Assembly: GCA_017651265.1 (NCBI GenBank)
Contig: JAGCDO010000066.1
Span: 78,556-142,555, forward strand
Source: Prevotella sp.
Lineage (GTDB): Bacteria > Bacteroidota > Bacteroidia > Bacteroidales > Bacteroidaceae
Direction of reading: 5' to 3'
Length of the DNA: 64,000 bases
Shown here: positions 8,240 to 15,233 of the stretch, one piece after another
Layout: every line of letters begins with the position of its first letter
How positions within the stretch are numbered: the stretch's first letter is position 1
Translations under genes and position numbers: made by a program
The notes under the pieces: model-generated
What the model was told of the DNA's origin: nothing
Seen by the model: only the letters and a program-made list of their open reading frames with translations
Databases searched by the model: none

Positions 8240-9379
8240 CTAATTCCTTTCCATGACGAGCTTGTTCAACTCCTTCATGTATTTCTCAGTGAGTTCGTTG
8301 ACATGCTTCTGCGCTTTCTGTGCTTTCTTGGGTAGCGAACCGCGTACCCTATAGATCTCGTTGAATAGTTTGTTCTGTTCCGTGAGGTATTGCAACATTT
8401 CCTTATAGCTCGCACTATTGACTTGATTCATCACTTCTGTGGGAGGCTGGAGATCTTTGAACTTCTTGAGGAATTCCTGATAGAATTCATCTATTCCCTT
8501 GTTCAGCTCGATAATCTGCTGAGCGTATTTGTCAGCGTAGATACCCAGACGTGCTTTGAAGGCGGGACCGTCTTTGATGAACTTATCCAGCGTTTGATAG
8601 ATCGGCACAATCTTCACGATGTTTGCCTTCAGATTACTGTTCATTTCTGTGACCTGAAACAGCTGTTCGGGTGATAAATTCCTTAGCCACTCCAGAGCTT
8701 TGTCGTTTTGTTGATACATCATGGCTCGAGGATCAACCATCCAGTTATCATTCATACTTTCTCTTGCAGTTTTTTGATACATCATCGCATTCGGATTAAT
8801 CACATTTGTCACAGTTGACATTTCTGTGTTGCCCTCATAGTTTTGGGTGTAGATGTCGGGGCGTATTGAAGTGATCATAAAGACAGTACCCTTTACTTTG
8901 AGATCTTCTGCTTTTTCCCATACGATGGCGTATGCGTCACGCAGTTGCGGGTTCTCGGTATTCTTGACACACATGAGCCACATCTCCTGTTGTGTGGATG
9001 TACGCACCATATAGTAATTGTGCTGTCCTCCGTTGATGTTCTTCACATTGATGCCGAACATCTCTTTGTTGCCTGGTGAGAAGTGCTGCATCTGATAGGA
9101 TACGGGTTCATCCTTGATAAAGCAATCGCCAATATCTTCACTAAACCATTCTTTATTTTCAGCCAAAAACTTGACGATCCTGATACTTGATTCCAGTTGG
9201 TTGGTATTCGGGTTCTTCTGTACCGAATAGATCTGGTCGGAAGTTTGTCCGAAGTCAATGATAATGCCATTGAGCAGTTCGATGACATGGGTTGGTTGTG
9301 CCAATGACTTGTCGTTCTGCTGGGCGTATGTTGCTATTGCGCTGCATGTGATGAGCAGCATGATGAATATCCTTTTCAT
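8240..9379 (-). CDS. Exported protein of unknown function, sigma-operon member
   Basis: 379 residues from the ATG at 9379, chosen because it gives a clean signal peptide (M-K-R-I-F-I-M-L-L-I-T-C ... Y-A-Q-Q); the open frame extends 25 codons further but runs into the end of the upstream gene. I do not recognise a family. The middle contains two copies of P-x-A-M-M-Y-Q about 30 residues apart, and the last 150 residues are helical and charged, likely coiled coil (K-K-F-K-D-L ... L-N-K-L-V-M-E-R-N). It follows the membrane-anchored putative anti-sigma gene by 14 bases and ends at a terminator, so it appears to be the third gene of the sigma operon. Likely periplasmic or surface-exposed; function unknown. 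Confidence 0.75.
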   Translation of the reverse strand: MKRIFIMLLITCSAIATYAQQNDKSLAQPTHVIELLNGIIIDFGQTSDQIYSVQKNPNTNQLESSIRIVKFLAENKEWFSEDIGDCFIKDEPVSYQMQHFSPGNKEMFGINVKNINGGQHNYYMVRTSTQQEMWLMCVKNTENPQLRDAYAIVWEKAEDLKVKGTVFMITSIRPDIYTQNYEGNTEMSTVTNVINPNAMMYQKTARESMNDNWMVDPRAMMYQQNDKALEWLRNLSPEQLFQVTEMNSNLKANIVKIVPIYQTLDKFIKDGPAFKARLGIYADKYAQQIIELNKGIDEFYQEFLKKFKDLQPPTEVMNQVNSASYKEMLQYLTEQNKLFNEIYRVRGSLPKKAQKAQKHVNELTEKYMKELNKLVMERN

Positions 9380-9393
9380 AACGTAGTTGTTTT

Positions 9394-10089
9394 TTATTGT
9401 TGAGCTGTTTGTTGTAGATTGTTCTTTGAGATCTCGAGTTCGAGTTCCACCCATTTGAGGTAGGCTTCATCGGCTTGTTTCCTTAAGAGGGCCAGTTCCT
9501 CGGGGGTGTGCTTGTAGTTCTCTGGACGGGTAATGGGAATGTCGCTCTCAGTGAGGGTAACCGTAGGTTCCTCGGTGGAGACCTTCTCTGTTGTGGGTTG
9601 CTCGGCAGGAGTGATTTCCTGGGCTAACAGGTTGTCTGTAGTAACCGGTTTGTACTGCTGCTTAGCCGACTTGACCGGAACAGGATTCCCTTTCTGTTTG
9701 ATCACCTTCTGGGGCGATGCTGTCTGAGGTTCGCTCAATTGTATTTCACTCTTCTGAGTTTCGCTCATTTGTGTTTCGCTCATCTGAGATTCGCTATCCA
9801 GAGACTCTTTCGGTTGTTCCACATTGACTGCGACTGTTGTTCCCTTGTTCACCTCTGGTGTATCCTTGGGTGGCGTGAGGAATATGGCGATTACACCGGC
9901 TGCGCATGCTGCTGCAATCCATGGCCAGAGCTTACGGGTACGAGTGGCGTGTGACTTCTGTTCCACCTTCCGCATCACCCTGGCATTGAGGTCAGCTGGC
10001 ATCTGAGGACGTTCCCTCTCGTCCAGTCTGATAGCATCACGAAGATTCGTGTCCTGCTGTCGTAATGAATTCAGTTTGTCCTCTGTCAT
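9394..10089 (-). CDS. Single-pass membrane protein, putative anti-sigma factor
   Basis: 231 residues. An N-terminal cytoplasmic segment of about 50 residues (D-A-I-R-L-D-E-R-E-R-P-Q-M-P-A-D-L) is followed by one transmembrane helix (about residues 54-72, L-W-P-W-I-A-A-A-C-A-A-G-V-I-A-I-F) and a proline/glutamate-rich periplasmic tail. This topology and the 4-base overlap with the ECF sigma gene upstream (ATGA) point to an anti-sigma factor, although the canonical zinc-binding H-x3-C-x2-C motif is absent. The tail contains a five-fold 15-bp repeat (9723-9797) that encodes S-E-T-Q-M-like pentapeptides. The role is inferred from topology and position. Confidence 0.65.
   Translation of the reverse strand: MTEDKLNSLRQQDTNLRDAIRLDERERPQMPADLNARVMRKVEQKSHATRTRKLWPWIAAACAAGVIAIFLTPPKDTPEVNKGTTVAVNVEQPKESLDSESQMSETQMSETQKSEIQLSEPQTASPQKVIKQKGNPVPVKSAKQQYKPVTTDNLLAQEITPAEQPTTEKVSTEEPTVTLTESDIPITRPENYKHTPEELALLRKQADEAYLKWVELELEISKNNLQQTAQQ
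9723..9797 (-). repeat. Five in-frame 15-bp repeats in the putative anti-sigma gene
   Basis: Five 15-bp units related to TCTGAGTTTCGCTCA (plus-strand reading) encode pentapeptides of the S-E-T-Q-M type. Since 15 is a multiple of three, copy-number change would lengthen or shorten the periplasmic tail without shifting the frame. Confidence 0.85.
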
Positions 10090-10646
10090 GATTGTAACAT
10101 TTTAATGATTTTGTATAGCTTCTTTCTCGTTCTGCTTAGTTTCGAGGCTACCGTGGTTGGTATCGACTCGGTGACGTAAGCAATATCCTTCAGACTCATC
10201 TCCTCATAGTAGAACATGGTGATGATAGCCCGTTCATCAGGTGGCAAATGCCTCAGGGCGGCTCTGATCAGTTGTACTGTTTCAGGATTCGGATGCCCGA
10301 ATGTCTCTTCCACCTCTGTATCCGACAGTTTATCGACTTCGCCTTCACGGTCCTCGTAGTAGATCACCGGCAGACTCTTGTGTCTGAGAAAACTGATGGA
10401 TTCGTTATAGGCAATGCGTGAGATCCATGTTTTCAGAGACGATTTCGTCTCATCATACATCTTGATATTTCTGAAGACCTTCATGAACACATCTTGATAC
10501 ACCTCTTCTGCGTTTTCGATACCGGGTATCAGTCGTGCAACCTGCGCAAAGACTGCATTCCCGTAACGCTCGAGCGTCATCTGCTGTGCCTTGGAACTTT
10601 GTTTCCGCAGTTCCTGAATCAGGTGTATGTCTGTTTCCTTCTTCAT
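10086..10646 (-). CDS. ECF sigma factor (RNA polymerase sigma-70 family)
   Basis: 186 residues with the two ECF regions: sigma-2 at about 25-95 (A-E-E-V-Y-Q-D-V-F-M-K-V-F-R-N and S-L-K-T-W-I-S-R-I-A-Y-N) and sigma-4 at about 125-180 (L-P-P-D-E-R-A-I-I-T-M-F-Y-Y-E-E-M-S-L-K-D-I-A). It directs RNA polymerase to a small set of promoters under control of the downstream membrane protein. It starts a three-gene operon running to 8240. Unlike the other three ECF genes here, I see no TGTAAT/CTAATGG motif upstream; instead a housekeeping-type promoter is present. Confidence 0.92.
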   Translation of the reverse strand: MKKETDIHLIQELRKQSSKAQQMTLERYGNAVFAQVARLIPGIENAEEVYQDVFMKVFRNIKMYDETKSSLKTWISRIAYNESISFLRHKSLPVIYYEDREGEVDKLSDTEVEETFGHPNPETVQLIRAALRHLPPDERAIITMFYYEEMSLKDIAYVTESIPTTVASKLSRTRKKLYKIIKMLQS

Positions 10647-10696
10647 TTATATTGTCTTCTGTTTATATATACGACAGAATAACCTCAAACATTGCA

Positions 10697-10729
10697 CAAA
10701 GATAAGAAAAAAACATGTATCTTTGCAAA
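10697..10729 (-). promoter_or_regulatory. Bacteroidota-type promoter of the minus-strand sigma operon
   Basis: On the minus strand TTTG (10726-10729) and TATCTTTG (10697-10704) are 21 bp apart. The start point would be near 10694, about 48 bases before the sigma-factor ATG. A TATCTTTG on the plus strand (10718-10725) overlaps it, so divergent transcription from this spot is possible. Confidence 0.65.
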
Positions 10730-10745
10730 AAAAGATATATCCAAC

Positions 10746-10777
10746 TGTAATCATTTCACTTTTCATGCGACTAATGG
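10746..10777 (+). promoter_or_regulatory. Putative ECF-dependent promoter, copy 1
   Basis: TGTAAT (10746-10751) and CTAATGG (10771-10777) are separated by 19 bp, 22 bases before the start of the ECF sigma gene. The same pair recurs before two other ECF sigma genes and a TonB-dependent receptor in this window, suggesting autoregulation. Confidence 0.65.
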
Positions 10778-10799
10778 GTTACACGGAAAGAGTTAAACA

Positions 10800-11291
10800 A
10801 TGGAAACAAAAGAATTAGAGAAAGAATTCCTGGATATGATCGAAACGCAGAAGCGTACCATCTACAAGGTGTGCTATATGTATGCCCAGGATCAAGACGA
10901 CCTGAACGACTTGTTCCAGGAAACGGTGCTGAACCTATGGAAGGGTTTCCCGCGCTATCGGGGAGATAGTAAACTCACCACATGGGTGTATCGCATCGCC
11001 ATGAATACCTGCATCACCTTCCTCCGTCGTTCCAACGCCCGTCCACAGACCGTCCCCATGACGGCTCAAGTGGCAAGTGGTTTGGTGGCAGATGAAGAAA
11101 CAACAGGTCATCTTAAGGAACTTTATAAGCTTATCAACCAGTTAGGAAAATTGGAACGCGCGCTGATTCTCCTCTGGCTTGAAGAGCGGAGCTATCAGGA
11201 AATGGCCGATATTCTCGGACTCTCTAAGACCAATGTTGCCGTGAAACTCAACCGTATCAGAGAGAAATTAAAAAAGATGTCTAACAGTTAA
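10800..11291 (+). CDS. ECF sigma factor
   Basis: 163 residues. Sigma-2 (about 15-80: C-Y-M-Y-A-Q-D-Q-D-D-L-N-D-L-F-Q-E-T, then K-L-T-T-W-V-Y-R-I-A-M-N-T) and sigma-4 (about 105-160: L-E-R-A-L-I-L-L-W-L-E-E-R-S-Y-Q-E-M-A-D-I-L) are complete. It is closely similar to the ECF proteins at 12750 and 46330, sharing the C-Y-M-x-x-Q-D and L-N-D-L-F-Q-E patterns, so the three are paralogues. The next gene, 8 bases downstream, encodes a four-helix membrane protein that is the likely antagonist. The presumed promoter carries the TGTAAT/CTAATGG motif. Confidence 0.93.
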   Translation: METKELEKEFLDMIETQKRTIYKVCYMYAQDQDDLNDLFQETVLNLWKGFPRYRGDSKLTTWVYRIAMNTCITFLRRSNARPQTVPMTAQVASGLVADEETTGHLKELYKLINQLGKLERALILLWLEERSYQEMADILGLSKTNVAVKLNRIREKLKKMSNS

Positions 11292-11299
11292 TAGTTTGG

Positions 11300-11911
11300 A
11301 TGATGGAACTTGAAGATTTGAAAACCAGTTGGAATGCTTTGGATAAGCGCCTGGAAGAAATAGAAATAGTGAATATGCGTATGGTAAAGGAAATGGTTTC
11401 GCGTAAGACGAAGTCAGCCTACGACCGCATAGTAGGGCAGAATATCTACAACCTTGTGGTATGTATCCTGATCATCTGCGTTGTATTCCCCTTCGTGTAT
11501 ATGAATACGCCCATCCGTTTCCTTTCGTTCGCGATTGTTGAAGGCGTAATGGTGCTTGGAATGATCCCTCAGATTTGGAAGATCTCCCTCTTGTCAAAAT
11601 TCAATTTGGAAGATAAGAAGTGCAGCGAACTCAGTAGGTTAGTGCTCAAATACAAGAAGATCTGCCACCATGAAACCACTTGGACGATAGCCGGTGTATG
11701 TCTGGCAATGGCTGCCTTCTACATCCTGGAACTCGGTTTCAACAAAGAGGCAGGTTATGTGATGGGTACAAGACTCCTATTGCCCTTGGGACTCACCGTG
11801 CTTACCTTCGGTTTGGGCTTCGTCCTTGCCAAGTGGATGCGTAGCCGTCATGCCCAGCAGCTGCAGGAGATAGAACGAGGACTTGAAGAACTGAAAGAGT
11901 TTGAGGAATAA
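11300..11911 (+). CDS. Four-helix membrane protein, putative anti-sigma partner
   Basis: 203 residues. An N-terminal cytoplasmic helix with a heptad pattern (L-K-T-S-W-N-A-L-D-K-R-L-E-E-I-E-I-V-N) is followed by two hydrophobic hairpins (about 48-95 and 125-180) and a short charged helical tail. The same plan, including the E-I-V-N motif about residue 25, occurs in the proteins at 13268 and 45729, each directly behind an ECF sigma gene. This makes an anti-sigma or sigma-tethering role likely, but the protein has no zinc-finger or FecR-like domain. I do not recognise a named family. Spacing to the sigma gene is 8 bases. Confidence 0.75.
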   Translation: MMELEDLKTSWNALDKRLEEIEIVNMRMVKEMVSRKTKSAYDRIVGQNIYNLVVCILIICVVFPFVYMNTPIRFLSFAIVEGVMVLGMIPQIWKISLLSKFNLEDKKCSELSRLVLKYKKICHHETTWTIAGVCLAMAAFYILELGFNKEAGYVMGTRLLLPLGLTVLTFGLGFVLAKWMRSRHAQQLQEIERGLEELKEFEE

Positions 11912-11931
11912 TAATCCTATTGAATAAAGAA

Positions 11932-11963
11932 TTTGGAAGTTTCCACAATATAGTGTATCTTTG
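11932..11963 (+). promoter_or_regulatory. Bacteroidota-type promoter of the alpha/beta hydrolase gene
   Basis: TTTG (11932-11935), 20 bp, TATCTTTG (11956-11963). The start point near 11966 leaves a leader of about 19 bases. The -7 box overlaps a 30-bp perfect palindrome. Confidence 0.75.
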
Positions 11964-11986
11964 TAGTCGAATTCGACTACAAAGAT
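11957..11986. repeat. 30-bp perfect palindrome over -7 box and start codon
   Basis: Positions 11957-11971 (ATCTTTGTAGTCGAA) are exactly complementary to 11972-11986. The palindrome begins one base inside the -7 box and ends at the second base of the ATG at 11985. It could be an operator or a hairpin that hides the start codon. Confidence 0.85.
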
Positions 11987-12656
11987 GCATTATTATATAG
12001 AGAAAGGTATAGGGGAACCACTGATTCTGCTGCATGGCAACGGCGAAGATTGTTCGTATTTCGCCCATCAGATGGATTCATTCGCTGCCCATTTCCATGT
12101 CATCGCCATTGATACGCGTGGACATGGACAAACACCTCGTGGCGATGCTCCCTTTACCATCCGTCAGTTTGCCGACGATCTGCTGGTCTTTATGGACGAA
12201 CATCACATGGAGAAGGCCCATCTTCTTGGTTTCTCCGACGGTGGGAACATCGCCATGGTCTTTGCCTTGAACTATCCGGAACGTGTCGGGAAACTGATTC
12301 TTAACGGGGCCAACTTAGATGCTTCGGGTGTGAAAAGGAAGATTCAGATTCCCATTGAAATTGGTTATCGCATTGCCAAGCTCTTTGCTGGTAGGAGTCC
12401 TAAGGCCCAGAAGAACGCCGAGATGTTGGGACTGATGGTCAATGACCCCAATGTGAAGGTGGAAGAACTCTCACGTATTCAAAATCCGACCTTGGTAATA
12501 GCTGGTGATCACGATATGATCAAAGACCAGCATACCCGTCTGATAGCACAATCCATCCCTGGCGCTGAACTCTGCATTCTCCAAGGCAATCACTTTATTG
12601 CTAACAAAAATCCTCTGTCATTCAACGAAGCGGTGTTACGTTTTCTGAGAAAATGA
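11985..12656 (+). CDS. Alpha/beta hydrolase
   Basis: 223 residues, somewhat short for the family. The oxyanion-loop motif is L-L-H-G-N-G-E-D (residues 15-22), the strand D-T-R-G-H-G follows, and the nucleophile elbow is G-F-S-D-G-G-N (serine near residue 85). The acid is probably the Asp of I-A-G-D-H-D and the histidine lies in G-N-H-F-I near the C terminus, completing a Ser-Asp-His triad. No signal peptide, so cytoplasmic. The substrate cannot be told; esterase or C-C hydrolase activities are common in this fold. It lies between two ECF/membrane-protein pairs but has its own promoter with a long palindrome. Confidence 0.85.
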   Translation: MHYYIEKGIGEPLILLHGNGEDCSYFAHQMDSFAAHFHVIAIDTRGHGQTPRGDAPFTIRQFADDLLVFMDEHHMEKAHLLGFSDGGNIAMVFALNYPERVGKLILNGANLDASGVKRKIQIPIEIGYRIAKLFAGRSPKAQKNAEMLGLMVNDPNVKVEELSRIQNPTLVIAGDHDMIKDQHTRLIAQSIPGAELCILQGNHFIANKNPLSFNEAVLRFLRK

Positions 12657-12695
12657 AGAACAACAAAGAATTTTTTTCAAAAAAATACAAATTCC

Positions 12696-12728
12696 TGTAA
12701 TTTTCGGGTGACTTTCTGTATCTAAAGG
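12696..12728 (+). promoter_or_regulatory. Putative ECF-dependent promoter, copy 2
   Basis: TGTAAT (12696-12701) and CTAAAGG (12722-12728) are 20 bp apart, 21 bases before the ECF sigma gene at 12750. One base differs from the CTAATGG box of the other copies. Confidence 0.55.
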
Positions 12729-12749
12729 TAAAACGAACAACAAAGAATA

Positions 12750-13229
12750 ATGAAAAGAGAAGACGACAGTCTGTTTTTTACCCAGTTGGTAAGAGACCAT
12801 AAGAGCACCATTTACACGGTGTGCTACATGTTCTCGCAGGACGAAGAAGAGGTGAACGATCTCTTTCAGGAGACGCTGATCAACATGTGGAAAGGCATCG
12901 ATAGTTTTCGCGAAGAAAGTAAGATCAGCACGTGGATCTATCGAGTTGCCCTGAACACATGTCTTCTGCAAGAGCGAAAAAAGAAACGTCAGGTACCCAA
13001 GGTACCTCTGACGATGGATGTGAACTTCTTCGAGGACGACAATGCCAATGCCGCGCAGGTTCGTCAACTCCATCAACGCATCGGAAAACTCGGCTTGGTC
13101 GACAGAGCCTTGGTGATGATGTGGCTGGAGGGGATGAGCTACGACGAGATTGGGGCTGTGATGGGTATCTCTGCTCAGCATGTTGGCGTTAAGCTTTTCA
13201 GGATTAAAGAAATACTGAAAAAGCCATGA
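12750..13229 (+). CDS. ECF sigma factor
   Basis: 159 residues, with sigma-2 (Y-T-V-C-Y-M-F-S-Q-D-E-E-E-V-N-D-L-F-Q-E, S-T-W-I-Y-R-V-A-L-N-T) and sigma-4 (L-V-D-R-A-L-V-M-M-W-L-E-G-M-S-Y-D-E-I-G). It is most similar to the sigma factor encoded on the other strand at 46330: both begin their first region with H-K-S-T-I-Y-T-V-C-Y-M-F-S-Q-D. The paired four-helix membrane protein gene follows after 38 bases. Likely autoregulated from the ECF-type motif at 12696. Confidence 0.93.
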   Translation: MKREDDSLFFTQLVRDHKSTIYTVCYMFSQDEEEVNDLFQETLINMWKGIDSFREESKISTWIYRVALNTCLLQERKKKRQVPKVPLTMDVNFFEDDNANAAQVRQLHQRIGKLGLVDRALVMMWLEGMSYDEIGAVMGISAQHVGVKLFRIKEILKKP

Positions 13230-13267
13230 ACATTATCTTTTATCTTTGAACTTAAACAAACAGAAAA

Positions 13268-13846
13268 ATGGATACAATGAATTTCGAAGAGATGCGCAAT
13301 CAGTTTGCCATCCTCAAGGAACAACTTGATAAACAGGAAATCGTAAACGATCAACTGTTACGTGAAACAATGATGATCAGGAATAAGGACATCAGTAGCA
13401 CGAAACGCATGGGGTTCATATGTTTGGTTGCCTGCTTGCTTCTGATGCCGCTGAATCTTATTACTCACTCATGGAGTACACTTTTCAGTATTGTTACTGC
13501 TCTGTTGTTGTTGATCAGCGCCGTAGCTACTTATTATATTCACAAGCCGGTGGACAGCCTCAACTTCATGAAAGACGATTTCTCGACGGTGGCCCGTGTA
13601 ATGGCCCGTTTCAAGAAACAGTATAACCAGTGGACGTGGTGTTTTTCAACGATCTTGATCATTCCATGGATTGTCTGGGCATGTTACGACTTTGCATGGA
13701 AAGGTGTGCCAGAAGGTACCAATCATTGGAAAATGCTGATTCCACTCATCATTGCAGCTGTTGTTGGAGGAATCATCGGTTATCTTTACCATCGTAAAGC
13801 CGTGAATGCCGCTCAGGATATTATCGACCAGATAGAAAAAGAATAA
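13268..13846 (+). CDS. Four-helix membrane protein, putative anti-sigma partner
   Basis: 192 residues. The N terminus (F-E-E-M-R-N-Q-F-A-I-L-K-E-Q-L-D-K-Q-E-I-V-N-D) is a coiled-coil helix, then two hydrophobic hairpins (about 48-95 and 122-172) and a terminal helix ending I-I-D-Q-I-E-K-E. It matches the protein at 45729 closely: both have L-x-K-Q-E-I-V-N-D near the start and I-I-D-Q-I-E near the end. Its stop codon touches the stop of the converging M28 peptidase gene with no spacer. Anti-sigma function is inferred from genomic pairing and topology only. Confidence 0.75.
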   Translation: MDTMNFEEMRNQFAILKEQLDKQEIVNDQLLRETMMIRNKDISSTKRMGFICLVACLLLMPLNLITHSWSTLFSIVTALLLLISAVATYYIHKPVDSLNFMKDDFSTVARVMARFKKQYNQWTWCFSTILIIPWIVWACYDFAWKGVPEGTNHWKMLIPLIIAAVVGGIIGYLYHRKAVNAAQDIIDQIEKE

Positions 13847-15124
13847 TCAATACCTGTTGATGAAGTCGGTTACCAGACGGAATACGGGCTCATAACTATC
13901 AAAGACAGCATGCTGCCAGTTGTCGTAGATGGTGTGGTAATACGGGAAGGCACTACCTTCCTGATTCTCTAAGAAGATGCAGGGCACGTGACGCTTGGCA
14001 AAAGGGTAGTGGTCGCTGTTGGCAGCCAGTTCACCTTTGTTCAATGACTTGAAGTAGTGCTTTTCGTTATTGATCTGCTCAAAGAGCTGATAGCCTCGCG
14101 TGCCCTCATCACTTACCTCACAATACTGTATAGGATTGTCATCGCCAATCATATCAATATTGAACAGATAGCGTATCTGCTCGAGCGGAACTATGGGGTG
14201 CTCAGCAAAGAACTCTGAGCCTCTGAGGTTCGCATCCTCGCCAGAGAAAGCAAGGAAATACATGTCATACGGAGGCTTATGCTTGGCATAATAGGCGGCT
14301 AACGTCACGAGGGCTGCTGTGCCAGAGGCATTGTCGTTGGCACCTGCATAGAAGATCTTCTTTCCCAAGTTGCCTAGGTGGTCGTAATGTGCCGTAAAAA
14401 CATAGCAGCTGTCGTGCCTCATACCCTCCACCTTGGCAATCACGTTGAACAGTTCATAGTCTTTTAGGAACTGGTTATCCACATTCATGCGTACATGCTT
14501 AACACCTTTGATGGCTTCAGGTGTTACCCAGATAATGGGCTTTTCCACCACACGCTCACCATATGCTTTGTAGAACTTGATGGGTGACGTCCATGTCTGG
14601 AGGAGTCCGGCATTGTTGCATTCACCATTCTTTTGCAGGGGAGAGAAATCCTTGCGGCGATTGTACGAGAACCAGAAATCGCAGCACACCAAGGCATTGG
14701 CGTATTCCGGTTTCTTCAGGTCGGCATACATCTTATCCGCATCATAGTTCAAGGTGTCCACATGATACACAGGGAATTGACCATGGACACCTGGGGAGTA
14801 CTCCCTCATGGAGAAATCCACACCAGCCTTCAGTTTTTTGCCATCGGCCCACATCTCCATCTTTCCACAGAAGGTGTTGATGTCGATGGTAAACGACTGT
14901 AAGGTCACCTCATCTACACCTGCTTTCCTGTATTCCTTCTCCAGATACTTACCAGCCTTGTTGGCACCACCTTTGGCATAACCACGCCCTTGGTACTTGG
15001 CCGAAGTGATTTCCTTGATCACCCGTTTGTAATGCGGTAGGTCCTGCGCCTGGAGTTGTGTAACTGTCAGCGCCAGCAGGACCATCAGTTTCTTTGCCGA
15101 AGGAAGAATCGTTTGTACGTTCAT
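13847..15124 (-). CDS. Exported M28-family zinc aminopeptidase
   Basis: 425 residues from the ATG at 15124; an upstream in-frame TTG at 15145 is possible but unlikely, because the ATG begins a good signal peptide (M-N-V-Q-T-I-L ... V-T-Q-L-Q-A-Q). The co-catalytic zinc site of M28 is visible in order: T-A-H-Y-D-H-L-G, G-A-N-D-N-A-S-G-T-A-A-L, and S-G-E-D-A-N-L-R-G-S-E-F-F, where the second acidic residue is Asp rather than the usual Glu. A later N-I-D-M-I-G and a C-terminal histidine (Y-Y-H-T-I-Y-D) complete the site. It should trim peptides in the periplasm or on the surface. It is divergent from the TonB-dependent receptor at 15234, which might take up its products (inference). Confidence 0.9.
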   Translation of the reverse strand: MNVQTILPSAKKLMVLLALTVTQLQAQDLPHYKRVIKEITSAKYQGRGYAKGGANKAGKYLEKEYRKAGVDEVTLQSFTIDINTFCGKMEMWADGKKLKAGVDFSMREYSPGVHGQFPVYHVDTLNYDADKMYADLKKPEYANALVCCDFWFSYNRRKDFSPLQKNGECNNAGLLQTWTSPIKFYKAYGERVVEKPIIWVTPEAIKGVKHVRMNVDNQFLKDYELFNVIAKVEGMRHDSCYVFTAHYDHLGNLGKKIFYAGANDNASGTAALVTLAAYYAKHKPPYDMYFLAFSGEDANLRGSEFFAEHPIVPLEQIRYLFNIDMIGDDNPIQYCEVSDEGTRGYQLFEQINNEKHYFKSLNKGELAANSDHYPFAKRHVPCIFLENQEGSAFPYYHTIYDNWQHAVFDSYEPVFRLVTDFINRY

Positions 15125-15181
15125 CTCTATCTTTTTTTTATCCAATCTGATGGCAAAGTTACCAAAAATTCTTCATACTTC

Positions 15182-15213
15182 TGTAATTTTTCCATGATTT
15201 CTGCTACTAATGG
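15182..15213 (+). promoter_or_regulatory. Putative ECF-dependent promoter, copy 3 (receptor gene)
   Basis: TGTAAT (15182-15187), 19 bp, CTAATGG (15207-15213), 20 bases before the receptor start codon. It matches copy 1 exactly in both boxes and spacing and is the only one not in front of a sigma gene. Confidence 0.65.
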
Positions 15214-15233
15214 TGTAAACAATAAACCGTAAC

